Source: Flectobacillus longus
Lineage (GTDB): Bacteria; Bacteroidota; Bacteroidia; Cytophagales; Spirosomataceae
Reading direction: 5' to 3'
Length of the DNA stretch: 64,000 nt
NCBI RefSeq assembly: GCF_030056705.1
Contig: NZ_JASHIC010000004.1
Coordinates: 62,001-126,000, forward strand
The notes below the pieces were generated by a model. The model saw nothing but the letters and a program-made list of their open reading frames with translations. It did no database searches and was not told the DNA's origin. Shown here in pieces: positions 37,246 to 46,486 of the stretch; the first letter of the stretch is position 1, and every line of letters begins with the position of its first letter. The translations under genes and the position numbers were made by a program.

Positions 37246-37864
37246 TTTCTTACCAGACTATTTAACTTGTAGAGATTCCTCGAAAGAGGAGTCTCTTTTT
37301 TTTGTCCTACCAACAACTTTTTAGAAGATATTGAAAGAGGTACAATCCTCCATTATTCCTACTTTATTAGGAATAAATTACTAAAAAATCCAAGACTCGA
37401 ATAGCTCTTTACCTTTACTTTCCTTGCTTAATAAGGCTGCTAGTTTATGTGTATTTAACTTCTTAATTTTCAGAAGTTCTATCTACTTTAAAAGGATTGA
37501 GAAAAATCATTTTTCACTTTTCTAAGAACCGCTATATACGTTATTCTTTTCACAAAACTTGTCTTATAACTTCCAAACCAAGGAATCAAACTTAGAAAGC
37601 GTATCCAATAAAAATTTGCTTTTTGCGTTATTTCTCGAAAGTTTCTTCTGAAATAAAAAAAAATCCAAAAGCTAATTTTTTGATAGTCAGATATATATTT
37701 TTTTTCACTACCTTTGTAGGATGTTCTCCAGACATAGAGCATACTATTCATGTACAGATTTCCTACCCAAAGTGGTACTTCATTTATCTTTGGTTTAAGG
37801 GTTTTTGGTCGTTAAAAAGCCAATTTTTAGCCTCTTTTACTAAATAAATTTAAAACCTAATTCT
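37246..37864. other. Intergenic region between gltA and RlpA-like gene
   Basis: A 619-bp spacer. It contains the gltA terminator (37271-37303) and a TACCTTTG box (37709-37716) about 150 bases before the RlpA-like start. Several short open frames on both strands look random (no signal, skewed composition). No RNA gene seen. Confidence 0.5.
37271..37303 (+). terminator. Terminator after gltA
   Basis: AGAGATTCCTC/GAGGAGTCTCT stem with a GAAA tetraloop and eight T, a textbook intrinsic terminator. Confidence 0.9.
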
Positions 37865-38848
37865 ATGAGGATTATCAAGCATATAGTACTTTTTTGCGTT
37901 TTCTTCTGGCAACAGTTTTTAACAAAAGCACAAGTTGGCGAAAAATATTACGGACGAGCGTCCTATTATGCCGACAAATTCCACGGACGAATGACTTCTA
38001 GTGGAGAGTACTACAGCCGAGACGAATACACTTGCGCCCATCGCAATCTTCCTTTCAATACCATCTTAGAGGTAACCAACACCATCAATAACAAAAAGGT
38101 GATTGTAAAAGTAAACGACCGAGGTCCTTTTGCTTACAGCCGTGTGTTAGACCTTTCTTTTGCCGCTGCTAAAGAACTAGAACTTCTTGCAAATGGCGAA
38201 GCCGAAATCCAAATGAAAATCCTTTCTATGGACAATCCTGCTTATATCTTACCAAGTTTTGAGCCTGGTGAGAGGGGGGATTTTAACAAAGAGTTCCGAC
38301 AACACTTACCCATCAAATTTGAGATGAAAGATGGCAGAATGGTATTAGACACTGCCTACAAAGCTCCTGTTAGTACCGTAGCCGCACCTAATGTTATTAC
38401 AAGCAATCAGTCGGCCAATGCTACTCATAAATACATTAGAGTTGTCAAAGATGGCAACGGCAACTACAAACTAGACTCTTCTGGTACTACCGAAACGGCT
38501 CTTATTGCTCCTCCCAAACAGCAACCTCTAGAAGTAAGTACAGCTGTTGTCAATGCTTCATCCAATCCCACCAACACTTCTGGTCATGATTACCTGAATG
38601 TGTACACAGATGAGGAAGGTCGTATTCGTGTTAGAAACACGAAAAATGAATCGATTGGAAAAGCAAGTGCTAATGCAAAAGAATTGAAAAAATCTGACGC
38701 TCCTACTCAGGTTGTTGCATCCGAGAACAAGCCAGTTGAAAAACCGAAGGAAGTGTCAAAAGATAACTCATCCAAACATTCCTATTTGCAAGTAGTAAAA
38801 GATGCTGATGGGCGTGTTAGAGTAGAAACTAGAAGTTCTAACAACTAA
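37865..38848 (+). CDS. RlpA-like double-psi beta-barrel protein with C-terminal repeats
   Basis: A 327-residue exported protein (signal peptide about 1-22). The RlpA double-psi barrel (about 25-115) shows YYGRASYYADKFHGRMTSSGEYYSRDEYTCAHRNLPF and KVNDRGPFAYSRVLDLS in sequence. RlpA of Pseudomonas cleaves naked glycan strands at the septum; many homologues only bind them. Instead of a SPOR domain it has a long Ser/Thr/Asn-rich tail with three copies of a 16-18 residue unit: HKYIRVVKDGNGNYKLD, HDYLNVYTDEEGRIRVRN and HSYLQVVKDADGRVRVETR. The repeats may be a cell-wall or surface binding element. Monocistronic. Confidence 0.85.
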   Translation: MRIIKHIVLFCVFFWQQFLTKAQVGEKYYGRASYYADKFHGRMTSSGEYYSRDEYTCAHRNLPFNTILEVTNTINNKKVIVKVNDRGPFAYSRVLDLSFAAAKELELLANGEAEIQMKILSMDNPAYILPSFEPGERGDFNKEFRQHLPIKFEMKDGRMVLDTAYKAPVSTVAAPNVITSNQSANATHKYIRVVKDGNGNYKLDSSGTTETALIAPPKQQPLEVSTAVVNASSNPTNTSGHDYLNVYTDEEGRIRVRNTKNESIGKASANAKELKKSDAPTQVVASENKPVEKPKEVSKDNSSKHSYLQVVKDADGRVRVETRSSNN

Positions 38849-38887
38849 GGTTAGTTGTTTAGAGTTGACTATCCGTGTTAGAGCGAT

Positions 38888-38926
38888 AAAAAAGCTAGTT
38901 TCTTCCGAGAGACTAGCTTTTTTATT
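38888..38926 (+). terminator. Terminator after RlpA-like gene
   Basis: A 16-bp stem (38888-38903 with 38908-38923, core AAAAAAGCTAGT) with one G-T pair and a TCCG loop, ending in TTTTTT. Confidence 0.85.
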
Positions 38927-38974
38927 AGATTTGTTAAAGCACAATTTACTTTTCACAAATCTTACTTCATTAAC

Positions 38975-41122
38975 ATGATAAAACGCTTATCCATTATCCT
39001 GCTAGTGGTATCCAATAGCTTGTTTGCGCAAAATGGCAAAGACAAAGTTTTGGTTACAGACATGAACAAAATCAAATCAGTTGGTTCAGTCAATTTATCT
39101 CCCGATGGCAAAAAAGTTATCTATTCTGTTCGTTCCAATGAACCTAGCGAAGAAAACAAACTTGAGTTTGATTATCGTTCGCATATTTGGGTGTCAGATC
39201 TTCAGACTAACAAACAGCTTACTCGTGGTTTAGAAAGCGTAGGCAGTGCTATTTGGTCGCCCGATGGAAAGCAGATTGCTTTTGCTCGTGGTGTAAAAGG
39301 TAAATCCCAAATCTTTATTATGCCATTGGATGGCGGTGAGGCTTTTCAGTTGACCGACCTCAAACAAGGTGCTTCCAATCCATCATGGTCTCCAGATGGA
39401 ACTAAAATCCTTTTCTCTGTAGGTACAACAGTAAACGAAATGTTGAGAGATACCTTATTGAATCCTTCAAAAGCATTACCTTCTTGGTCATTTGAAAAAG
39501 CTGGCTTCAAGGACAATACCTTTCTTAAAGCTGACAAAAAAGTAAAACCAAATCCAGATGGCTCATTAGCAGAAATTAGAGCTTATTTAGACAAAGATGT
39601 TGAAGATAAAAAAGCTAAAGTTTTCAGCCGTTTAAATTTCCAAGGAGAGGCCAATACCGATCCAGAAATACGGTTCAATCTACTTTTTGTTATAGAGGTA
39701 AAAGAAGGAGCAAAAGCCAAACAAATTACGCATGGCTACTGGTCGTACAACGGAGCATCATGGTCGGCAGATGGCAAAAAAATCTTTGCTTCTTGCGGTA
39801 GAGATACGACTTTGCACCCAGACAGAGAACAAAATTCTGCTATCGTAAGCATGAATGCAGATGGTAGTGATTTGAAATATATTGTTGCCAAAAAAGGGGT
39901 TAGTTACAGCAATCCTACTCCATCACCAGATGGTAAATTGATTGCCTTTACTCAATCGGAAGTGAGTTGGTTAGGCTTCAATCAGCTATTAATTGCAAAT
40001 GCCGATGGAAGTAATATTACGCCTATCGTATTTGATAGAGCATCAGGAAATTTGGAATGGACAGATGATTCAAAAGCTTTATATCTGACAGCTCCTTCAA
40101 ATGGTGGAACTCCAATTTATAAATTAGATATTGCGAGCAAAAAAATTGAAAAACTAACAGATTTTAATACAGGTATTACGGCATTCGATATTGCTAAAGA
40201 TAAAATTGCCTTTGCTAAAACTGAAGTTAAAAATCCATCAGAGCTATACGTTACGGACTTATTGGTAAAAAATCCAGTAAAAATCACTTCATTGAATGAT
40301 GAATGGCTTAGTACAAAAGCCGTTAGTTTTCCAGAAAAACGCACTTATAAAAACTCAAAAGGCTTAATCGTAGAATATTGGATTATGAAGCCTGCCAATA
40401 TGGAAAATGGTAAAAAATATCCTCTCCTACTCAATATGCACGGAGGGCCAACTGCGATGTGGGGACCTGGCGAAAGTTCGATGTGGCATGAGTTCCAATA
40501 TTTTTGCTCGCAAGGTTATGGCGTTGTATATGCCAACCCTAGAGGTTCGGGTGGATATGGAAAAGATTTTCAATTTGCCAACTATCAAGATTGGGGTACA
40601 GGACCCGCAGAAGATGTACTCGCAGCAGCTTCGGATGCTGCCAAAGAAGCATGGGTTGATACCTCGAAGCAAGTACTGACAGGAGGTTCTTATGCAGGTT
40701 ACCTTACTGCATGGATTGTAGGACACGACCATCGTTTTAAAGCTGCCTTTGCACAACGTGGCGTCTACGACCTCACAACCTTTATGGGTGAAGGAAATGC
40801 TTGGAGATTGGTACCAAACTACTTTGGAGGATATCCATGGGAAGAGAAGATCAAACCAATTTTAGAAAGAGAATCCCCATATACTTACATCGACAAAATC
40901 AAAACGCCATTGTTGATCAAACATGGTGAAAATGATTTAAGAACAGGGGTAATTCAAAGCGAAATGATGTTCAAATCTATGAAAATCATGGGTAAAGAAG
41001 TAGAATATGTGCGTATGCCAGGTGGCACTCATGAGTTATCAAGAAGTGGAAATATTCGCCAGCGCATAGACCGCATGTTGCGTATCTACGAGTTTTTTGA
41101 GAGATATGTTGGAAAAAAATAA
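38975..41122 (+). CDS. Exported S9-family prolyl oligopeptidase-like peptidase
   Basis: A 715-residue serine peptidase with signal peptide MIKRLSIILLVVSNSLFAQ. The N-terminal beta-propeller (about 25-430) consists of WD40-like/TolB-like blades (NLSPDGKKVIYS, IWSPDGKQIAFA, SWSPDGTKILFS). The alpha/beta hydrolase domain has the oxyanion region NMHGGP, nucleophile GGSYAGYL, catalytic Asp in HGENDLRTG and His in GGTHELSRSG. Closest in layout to acylaminoacyl-peptidase/DPP-like S9C enzymes. Probably periplasmic peptide breakdown. A TAGATTTG box (38926-38933) precedes it. Confidence 0.94.
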   Translation: MIKRLSIILLVVSNSLFAQNGKDKVLVTDMNKIKSVGSVNLSPDGKKVIYSVRSNEPSEENKLEFDYRSHIWVSDLQTNKQLTRGLESVGSAIWSPDGKQIAFARGVKGKSQIFIMPLDGGEAFQLTDLKQGASNPSWSPDGTKILFSVGTTVNEMLRDTLLNPSKALPSWSFEKAGFKDNTFLKADKKVKPNPDGSLAEIRAYLDKDVEDKKAKVFSRLNFQGEANTDPEIRFNLLFVIEVKEGAKAKQITHGYWSYNGASWSADGKKIFASCGRDTTLHPDREQNSAIVSMNADGSDLKYIVAKKGVSYSNPTPSPDGKLIAFTQSEVSWLGFNQLLIANADGSNITPIVFDRASGNLEWTDDSKALYLTAPSNGGTPIYKLDIASKKIEKLTDFNTGITAFDIAKDKIAFAKTEVKNPSELYVTDLLVKNPVKITSLNDEWLSTKAVSFPEKRTYKNSKGLIVEYWIMKPANMENGKKYPLLLNMHGGPTAMWGPGESSMWHEFQYFCSQGYGVVYANPRGSGGYGKDFQFANYQDWGTGPAEDVLAAASDAAKEAWVDTSKQVLTGGSYAGYLTAWIVGHDHRFKAAFAQRGVYDLTTFMGEGNAWRLVPNYFGGYPWEEKIKPILERESPYTYIDKIKTPLLIKHGENDLRTGVIQSEMMFKSMKIMGKEVEYVRMPGGTHELSRSGNIRQRIDRMLRIYEFFERYVGKK

Positions 41123-41142
41123 CAGCAATACATTTCGATAGC

Positions 41143-41178
41143 AAAAGCCAGCTTGACATTTTCAGGCTGGCTTTTACT
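41143..41178 (+). terminator. Terminator after S9 peptidase
   Basis: AAAAGCCAGC (41143-41152) pairs perfectly with GCTGGCTTTT (41166-41175). Confidence 0.8.
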
Positions 41179-41290
41179 TTAATCTACTTTTTATTATTTA
41201 CCTATAAATAGAAAATAGTCAACTTTTCCTTTTACAAGAAACTATAAATCAAACATTTAGACAGTATAGAAGTAAGTCGTAAAAATTGCC

Positions 41291-41298
41291 TAACTTTG
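41291..41298 (+). promoter_or_regulatory. -7 box TAACTTTG for Rpn-type gene
   Basis: A perfect TAnnTTTG box 27 bases before the Rpn-type start. Confidence 0.45.
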
Positions 41299-41324
41299 GA
41301 TTTTAGAACTACTCCTTTATAAGC

Positions 41325-42293
41325 ATGAAAGCAAAATATCTTAATCCATTTACGGACTTCGGGTTCAAGAAAATCTTTGGTGAAGAAGCCAGTAAGCCAC
41401 AACTTATTGACTTCCTAAACTCCCTTTTGCCCGAAAGAGACCAAATCGTAGAACTCACCTTCAAAAACAATGAACAATTAGGCTTTACGCCATACGATCG
41501 TAAGGCCATCTATGACATCTATTGCGAAAATCAAAATGGTGAAAAGTTTATCGTAGAATTACAAAAAGCCAAACAGAATTATTTCAGAGAAAGGACTATT
41601 TACTACTCGACTTTTCCGATTCGGGAACAAGCCGAAAAAGGTATCTGGAATTACAATCTCAAAGCTGTGTACTGCATTGGAGTACTAGATTTTACCTTCG
41701 ATGATTACGAATCTGAACCTGAAAAATCAGAGGTTGTGCATACTATCAATCTCAAAAATCAGCATGGAAAGGTATTTTATGATAAGCTAACCTACATTTA
41801 TCTTGAAATGCCTAATTTCAAAAAAGAAGAACATGAATTGGCTACCAGACTAGATAAGTGGTTGTATTTTATCAAAAACCTGGAAGACTTTCAGAACATT
41901 CCAGAGTTGTTCAAAGACGAAGTGTTTACCCATGCTTTTCAGATAGCCGAACTAGCCAAAATGGATAGGGAGGATTGGGAAAGGTACGAATACAGTCTCA
42001 AAGTATTCAGAGATAACAAAGCCACATACGACTATGCCGTGGAAACTGCCCGAGAAGAAGGACTCCTAGAGGGTATGATGGTAGGCAAACAAGCAGGCAG
42101 AGAAGAAGGTAGAGAAGAAGGCAGGCAGGAAGGTAGACTACAAGGAAAACAAGAAGGGAAACTAGAAGGAAAATTAGAAGGAAAAAAAGAAGTGCAACGA
42201 AATATTGCTCGACAAGCTAAGATGATGGGACTTGATACTTCTAGTATTCAACGATTAACAGGGCTTTCTTTAGAGGAAATTGAAAACTTATAA
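41325..42293 (+). CDS. Rpn-family PD-(D/E)XK nuclease
   Basis: A 322-residue protein of the Rpn/PDDEXK_2 family, proteins that promote RecA-independent recombination or act as DNases and were long annotated as transposases. The start MKAKYLNPFTDFGFKKIFG is the family hallmark, and D64 with E78-L-Q80 (IVELQ) form the nuclease motif. After about residue 240 comes a degenerate repeat of GREEG/GRQEG/GKLEG units (about 250-285), then a short C-terminal helix (LSLEEIENL). The repeat is a known contraction-prone feature of these genes. A dispersed hairpin repeat (42349-42461) follows closely. It probably acts on DNA ends. Confidence 0.9.
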   Translation: MKAKYLNPFTDFGFKKIFGEEASKPQLIDFLNSLLPERDQIVELTFKNNEQLGFTPYDRKAIYDIYCENQNGEKFIVELQKAKQNYFRERTIYYSTFPIREQAEKGIWNYNLKAVYCIGVLDFTFDDYESEPEKSEVVHTINLKNQHGKVFYDKLTYIYLEMPNFKKEEHELATRLDKWLYFIKNLEDFQNIPELFKDEVFTHAFQIAELAKMDREDWERYEYSLKVFRDNKATYDYAVETAREEGLLEGMMVGKQAGREEGREEGRQEGRLQGKQEGKLEGKLEGKKEVQRNIARQAKMMGLDTSSIQRLTGLSLEEIENL

Positions 42294-42348
42294 AATTTAG
42301 ACATGAGGCATTTCCAATTTTAGTATTAGGGTTAGTCTCCAATTTTTC

Positions 42349-42461
42349 ATCAAAAAAGCGGTCGGAAAATATTTTCCGACCGCTTTTTTGATACTACCAT
42401 GCTAGATATGACTCGGCTCTAGACGAAATCATTGCACCTCTACTGCAAGAATACAAATTTT
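42349..42461 (-). repeat. Dispersed hairpin repeat, copy B (perfect 44-bp palindrome)
   Basis: Bases 42349-42392 equal their own reverse complement (arms ATCAAAAAAGCGGTCGGAAA around TATT-like centre). The tail 42393-42461 is the inverted counterpart of 6823-6882, with TGCAGTAGAGGTGCAATGAT in the minus sense. It probably also acts as a terminator for the Rpn gene. The two copies are about 35.5 kb apart. Confidence 0.85.
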
Positions 42462-42522
42462 AACATAATTACTCCTTCATTCAATCTCTAAATTAGAGGT
42501 GACTAATGCTTGTTTTTTACCC

Positions 42523-44556
42523 TTACTTGTTATTTACAGTATATGTCTTTTTATGAACACCAACACCTTTTATCGTCAGTGATTTCCATTGCTTTGGTAA
42601 CTTAGTAGACTTTAATTGTTCTACCCCATTCTCTTCAATTTCTAGTCCACCAAAGCCATTGATTAGCGTTTGTAAAAAACCTCCAGCACCTGTAGCAAAA
42701 TAGGGATTATCTCCTCCAGCCATTTCTGCTAATACCTTAAATGGAGGCACTTCATTGGGTTGATAACTTTTTGCCATTAGCTCATAAGCCTTCTCAGCTT
42801 CTCCCAAGCGTGAGTATAGAATCGATAATATAGCCCAAGACATAGCAGGTCCATCAGGAGACATTTTTGCTTCATAGTAGTTTAAATCACGCTTAATATC
42901 CTCTGAGGTATTTACTTGGTGCATAGGATACGACAGCAGATTTACATCAGCTTGTTTGATTATTTCACCCTTATAAGTAGCGTGTTCCATTGTAACACCA
43001 TTGGCATCTTTCAGAATTACTAGATTTTTCATCACCTCTTCCCACATAGGATTAGCATCGAGATGTAACTCGTCTGCAGCATCTATCGCAAACTCAAGTA
43101 CTTCTTTAGTTATTCCGTTGGTATAAGCATTATCATCCACATTTTCTGCCCATTCATCAGCACAAACTACATTTATGATATGATATTTACCATCAGATCC
43201 TTTTTCGGCACGGCTCACCCAAAAATCAGCAACTTCTTTTAGCATTGGATAACCACGAGTTTTGAGCCACTCTTTATCTTTAGTTACTTGATAATATTTC
43301 CAAAATGCCCAACCGATATCTGCCGTGATATGATGCTGAAAAGGACCTGTCAATGCCCATACAGGTGTAGATTCTTGACCTTTATCGTCCGACTCCCACG
43401 GAAACATCACGCCTTTATAGCCATGCACTTTAGCATTGTTGCGAGCAGCCTCCATCCGTTGAAATCGATACTCTAGTAAGGATTTTGCTATTTCGGGATG
43501 TAGTAACAATATTGGGGGGAACATCCATATTTCTGTATCCCAAAATACATGCCCATTATACCCCAAGCCCGACAATCCCATTGGCGATAGACTATACGCT
43601 TGCCCTTCTCGACAAAAAGAATACAAATGATACAGGGAAAAATGTGCTGCTCGTTGGACTTCGTCATCTCCTTCTATCAAAATATCTGATTGCCAGAGCT
43701 CATCCCAAGCAGCTTTGTGCCGAGCTAATAATCGATCATGCTTTTCGAGGGCTGCATAAATAGTAAGGCGTTCGGCCTCATTGAGTGGGTCAATATTTTG
43801 CTCTGTTGAAATGGTAGAACCTACAACACTAAAACGGTAGGTTTGACCTGCTTCAATTTTTTTAGTAAATTTCAATCGGTGCAAACCATAGTCCCATTCT
43901 TCGTGAATTACCTTCGGCTCAGTACCCCTTGGCTCTTCAAAAATAAATGAATTAGATGCCGCTAAAGTATGTTTTCCTGTTGGCGATTTGGCTACCGACG
44001 TCAACAATGGAATTTGCGCATGAGGACGGTCTATCAAATGAAACGTATTTTTGACATCTCGTAAAATATCTGGTGCTGACATCAAACTATAAGGCGTTAT
44101 CTCACATGCTTTTTGAGCTGTTATTTCAATATCAATCATCATAGAGTGAGGCAAATGCCGTAATGCCATCATAGATGATTTAACTAGTACTTTTCCTTGG
44201 TAGTCAAAACTAGTCATAAGAATAGCATTACGCATGTCGAGGGATTGCTGATAGTCAGAAATATCATTTTTAGTAATTTTTTTTCCATCTACTTCTAGAT
44301 CCATATTCGCAAAATCAAAAGTTTTGAGAATATTAGAAACACGTCCTCGCCCATAGGTATCAAAGGCTCCATTGAGTACAACGTCTTTTACCCGAAGTGG
44401 CTCGGGCGATGACACAATACCAATCATTCCGTTGGCAACAGTAACACCATAATATCCTTTTGAGTCAATTTTATCGGCTTTTACTACCCAAGGATCTTGT
44501 GCCATAAGCTTTATGCTTACTAGACAAAGGCTCAATATAAAAGTGAGTTTCTTCAT
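42523..44556 (-). CDS. Exported GH65-type glycoside hydrolase
   Basis: A 677-residue protein with signal peptide MKKLTFILSLCLVSIKLMAQ. An N-terminal beta-sandwich (about 25-270) precedes an (alpha/alpha)6 barrel (about 310-620) containing FWDTEIWMFPPILLLHPE, GVMFPWESDDKGQE and the general-acid region CADEWAENVDDNAYTNG. These are signatures of family GH65 (maltose, trehalose and kojibiose phosphorylases, acid trehalase, collagen-disaccharide glucosidase). Export through Sec argues for a hydrolase, because phosphorylases act in the cytoplasm. Substrate unproven. Its start lies 35 bases after the kynU stop, so the two may be co-transcribed, an odd metabolic pairing. Confidence 0.87.
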   Translation of the reverse strand: MKKLTFILSLCLVSIKLMAQDPWVVKADKIDSKGYYGVTVANGMIGIVSSPEPLRVKDVVLNGAFDTYGRGRVSNILKTFDFANMDLEVDGKKITKNDISDYQQSLDMRNAILMTSFDYQGKVLVKSSMMALRHLPHSMMIDIEITAQKACEITPYSLMSAPDILRDVKNTFHLIDRPHAQIPLLTSVAKSPTGKHTLAASNSFIFEEPRGTEPKVIHEEWDYGLHRLKFTKKIEAGQTYRFSVVGSTISTEQNIDPLNEAERLTIYAALEKHDRLLARHKAAWDELWQSDILIEGDDEVQRAAHFSLYHLYSFCREGQAYSLSPMGLSGLGYNGHVFWDTEIWMFPPILLLHPEIAKSLLEYRFQRMEAARNNAKVHGYKGVMFPWESDDKGQESTPVWALTGPFQHHITADIGWAFWKYYQVTKDKEWLKTRGYPMLKEVADFWVSRAEKGSDGKYHIINVVCADEWAENVDDNAYTNGITKEVLEFAIDAADELHLDANPMWEEVMKNLVILKDANGVTMEHATYKGEIIKQADVNLLSYPMHQVNTSEDIKRDLNYYEAKMSPDGPAMSWAILSILYSRLGEAEKAYELMAKSYQPNEVPPFKVLAEMAGGDNPYFATGAGGFLQTLINGFGGLEIEENGVEQLKSTKLPKQWKSLTIKGVGVHKKTYTVNNK

Positions 44557-44591
44557 AATTTTAATAGATTGTTTATAAAATGGGCAATACC

Positions 44592-45854
44592 CTACGATAC
44601 TCCTAAAGCTACACCTACTTTATAAACCTCTGTAAAAGTATTATACAAAGGGACAGGCGACAATCTGATTACGTTAGGTTCACGCCAATCACCAATAATT
44701 TGGTTTTCTACTAATCGATTGAAAAGCTCTTTCCCATTTTTTTCTGCTAAAATAGAAATCTGACAGCCATTTTGTTGAGTATCTACAGGGGTTATAATTC
44801 TTAGGATATGATTATTTTGTTCATTAAACTTTTCAATAATGAAACGTAAAAAACCTGTTAATTTAATACTTTTGGCTCGTAGGGCATTTATTCCTGCGGC
44901 ATCGGTTATTTCTAAAGCAGCACGATGACAGGCCATTGCCAAAATTGTTGGGGTACTTAGTTGCCAGCCATCTGCACCTTGCATAGGAACAAAGCCTTTT
45001 TCCATCTTAAAACGTGTAGCTTGGTCGTATCCCCACCAACCTGCTAACCTTGGCAGGTTAGACACATGATGTTTTTCATGTATAAATACACCCGAAACAC
45101 CTCCCATACCTGAATTGAGGTATTTGTAAGAGCACCAAACGGCAAAATCTACCTGCCAGTTATGTAATTCGAGCGGAATATTACCTACACAATGAGCCAA
45201 ATCAAAACCCACAATGATTCCATAAGCTTGGGCAGTCTGGGTAATTAGAGACATATCTAGGACTTGTCCATTATAATAATTGATTCCGCCGAGCATTACC
45301 ATAGCTAAGCTATCTTGATTTTCATGAATCAATTGAAGGATATCTTCTGTGTAAAATATATGCTCATTTTCTCTTGTAGTAACTTCAATAATAGCGGTTT
45401 CGGGATTGATACCTCTAGTTTTGAGATGTGTCTCCAAAGCATATTGATCTGAAGGAAAAGCTCCAGCTTCAGTTAAGATTTTGAATCGAGTAGCAGTTGG
45501 CTGATAAAAAGTCGTCAGCATCAAATGAAGATTAACGGTAAGGTTATTCATCACTGTAACTTCAGAAGGTTTTGCTCCTACTATTTTAGACAAAGGTGTT
45601 TTAAGATATTGCAGATAATTAATCCAATTATCGTCGCCCGTAAACCAGCCTTCTACGGCAAGATTACGCCACTTCTCGAGTTCTTGATCTAAATAAACTG
45701 AAGTATTTTTGGGTTGAAGCCCCAATGAATTTCCACAAAAATAAATCTGCTCCTGACCTTTATGAGCAGGAATATGAAATTGTGAGCGAAAGTTTTTTAA
45801 TACATCTTCTGTATCCAGCTGTTGGGCAAATTGTTGTTGATTGAAGTATTCCAT
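44592..45854 (-). CDS. kynU: Kynureninase
   Basis: A PLP enzyme cleaving kynurenine or 3-hydroxykynurenine to (hydroxy)anthranilate and alanine in tryptophan catabolism or NAD de novo synthesis. The 420-residue product carries YFCGNSLGLQPK, EAGAFPSDQYAL, DLAHCVGN and the PLP lysine K244 in WCSYKYLNSGMGG. A full-length, typical kynureninase. No other kynurenine genes are near. The start overlaps by 58 bases the end of an upstream membrane-protein gene on the same strand, which suggests translational coupling. Confidence 0.95.
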   Translation of the reverse strand: MEYFNQQQFAQQLDTEDVLKNFRSQFHIPAHKGQEQIYFCGNSLGLQPKNTSVYLDQELEKWRNLAVEGWFTGDDNWINYLQYLKTPLSKIVGAKPSEVTVMNNLTVNLHLMLTTFYQPTATRFKILTEAGAFPSDQYALETHLKTRGINPETAIIEVTTRENEHIFYTEDILQLIHENQDSLAMVMLGGINYYNGQVLDMSLITQTAQAYGIIVGFDLAHCVGNIPLELHNWQVDFAVWCSYKYLNSGMGGVSGVFIHEKHHVSNLPRLAGWWGYDQATRFKMEKGFVPMQGADGWQLSTPTILAMACHRAALEITDAAGINALRAKSIKLTGFLRFIIEKFNEQNNHILRIITPVDTQQNGCQISILAEKNGKELFNRLVENQIIGDWREPNVIRLSPVPLYNTFTEVYKVGVALGVS

Positions 45855-46351
45855 TTGATTGATGATTCCTGATGATGTCTTAGTTCATCAAATTTAATCA
45901 TTCCTGAGAAAACTTGGTTGCTACTAAGTACGGGGAATCCTAAAATCAAATACTTTATCCTACCCATAACCTGATAATGAATATACGAAAGCTTGGTTGT
46001 TTTTACGACGGAGTCTTGCTGCCACTGCAATCCTGCCAAAAGTCCTTTTAGCTTCGAAGCTACATAAACACTAGTATCACGAGCTTGCAAACTGGTCGTA
46101 AAAGAAAGCTCCACTTCACAAAGTGGGTCAATTGAATAGTTACGATTTGCGGATTTAGCCGAAAGATTAGGGATATTTAGGGTGGTGGTATTAATCGAAG
46201 AGATAGTAAAACATATAAAAATAGTCGTTAGGGTGAATAGTAAGTGTAGGGTAGTTTTTTTTGTTGGAAATATTTTCTGTATCAGTAAAAACAAAAAAAC
46301 AATTGTATAAATATTAAGTAGGATGATTAGTAAATGAATGACGGTATTCAT
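45797..46351 (-). CDS. Membrane-anchored hypothetical protein overlapping kynU
   Basis: A 184-residue frame with two N-terminal hydrophobic helices (about 5-25 and 35-55) followed by a soluble, likely periplasmic, domain of about 125 residues (NRNYSIDPLCEVELSFTTS onward, including YIHYQVMGRIKYLILGFPVL). Its last 58 bases overlap the kynU start in another frame. No family recognised. The composition and consistent hydrophobic pattern suggest a real gene, but the C-terminus inside kynU could be shorter in homologues. Confidence 0.55.
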   Translation of the reverse strand: MNTVIHLLIILLNIYTIVFLFLLIQKIFPTKKTTLHLLFTLTTIFICFTISSINTTTLNIPNLSAKSANRNYSIDPLCEVELSFTTSLQARDTSVYVASKLKGLLAGLQWQQDSVVKTTKLSYIHYQVMGRIKYLILGFPVLSSNQVFSGMIKFDELRHHQESSIKWNTSINNNLPNSWIQKMY

Positions 46352-46486
46352 TGTGGTATAGATTTCTGGTGTCTAAACGATTAAAATCAGGTCAAAACGT
46401 GGTAGACAAGTAATAGGGTTCTTCCCTACAAACAAGCGAAAGAACGAGAATTGATTTAATTACAATAGCGTTTTATACAAAATATT

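Noticed and set aside
37623..37847. 74-residue frame upstream of the RlpA-like gene
   Set aside because: Phe/Lys-rich reading of AT-rich DNA that crosses a promoter-like box; no start signal.
41325..42293. Active transposon containing the Rpn-type gene
   Set aside because: The Rpn family is a recombination-promoting nuclease; no terminal inverted repeats or target duplications flank the gene, and only one side has the dispersed repeat.
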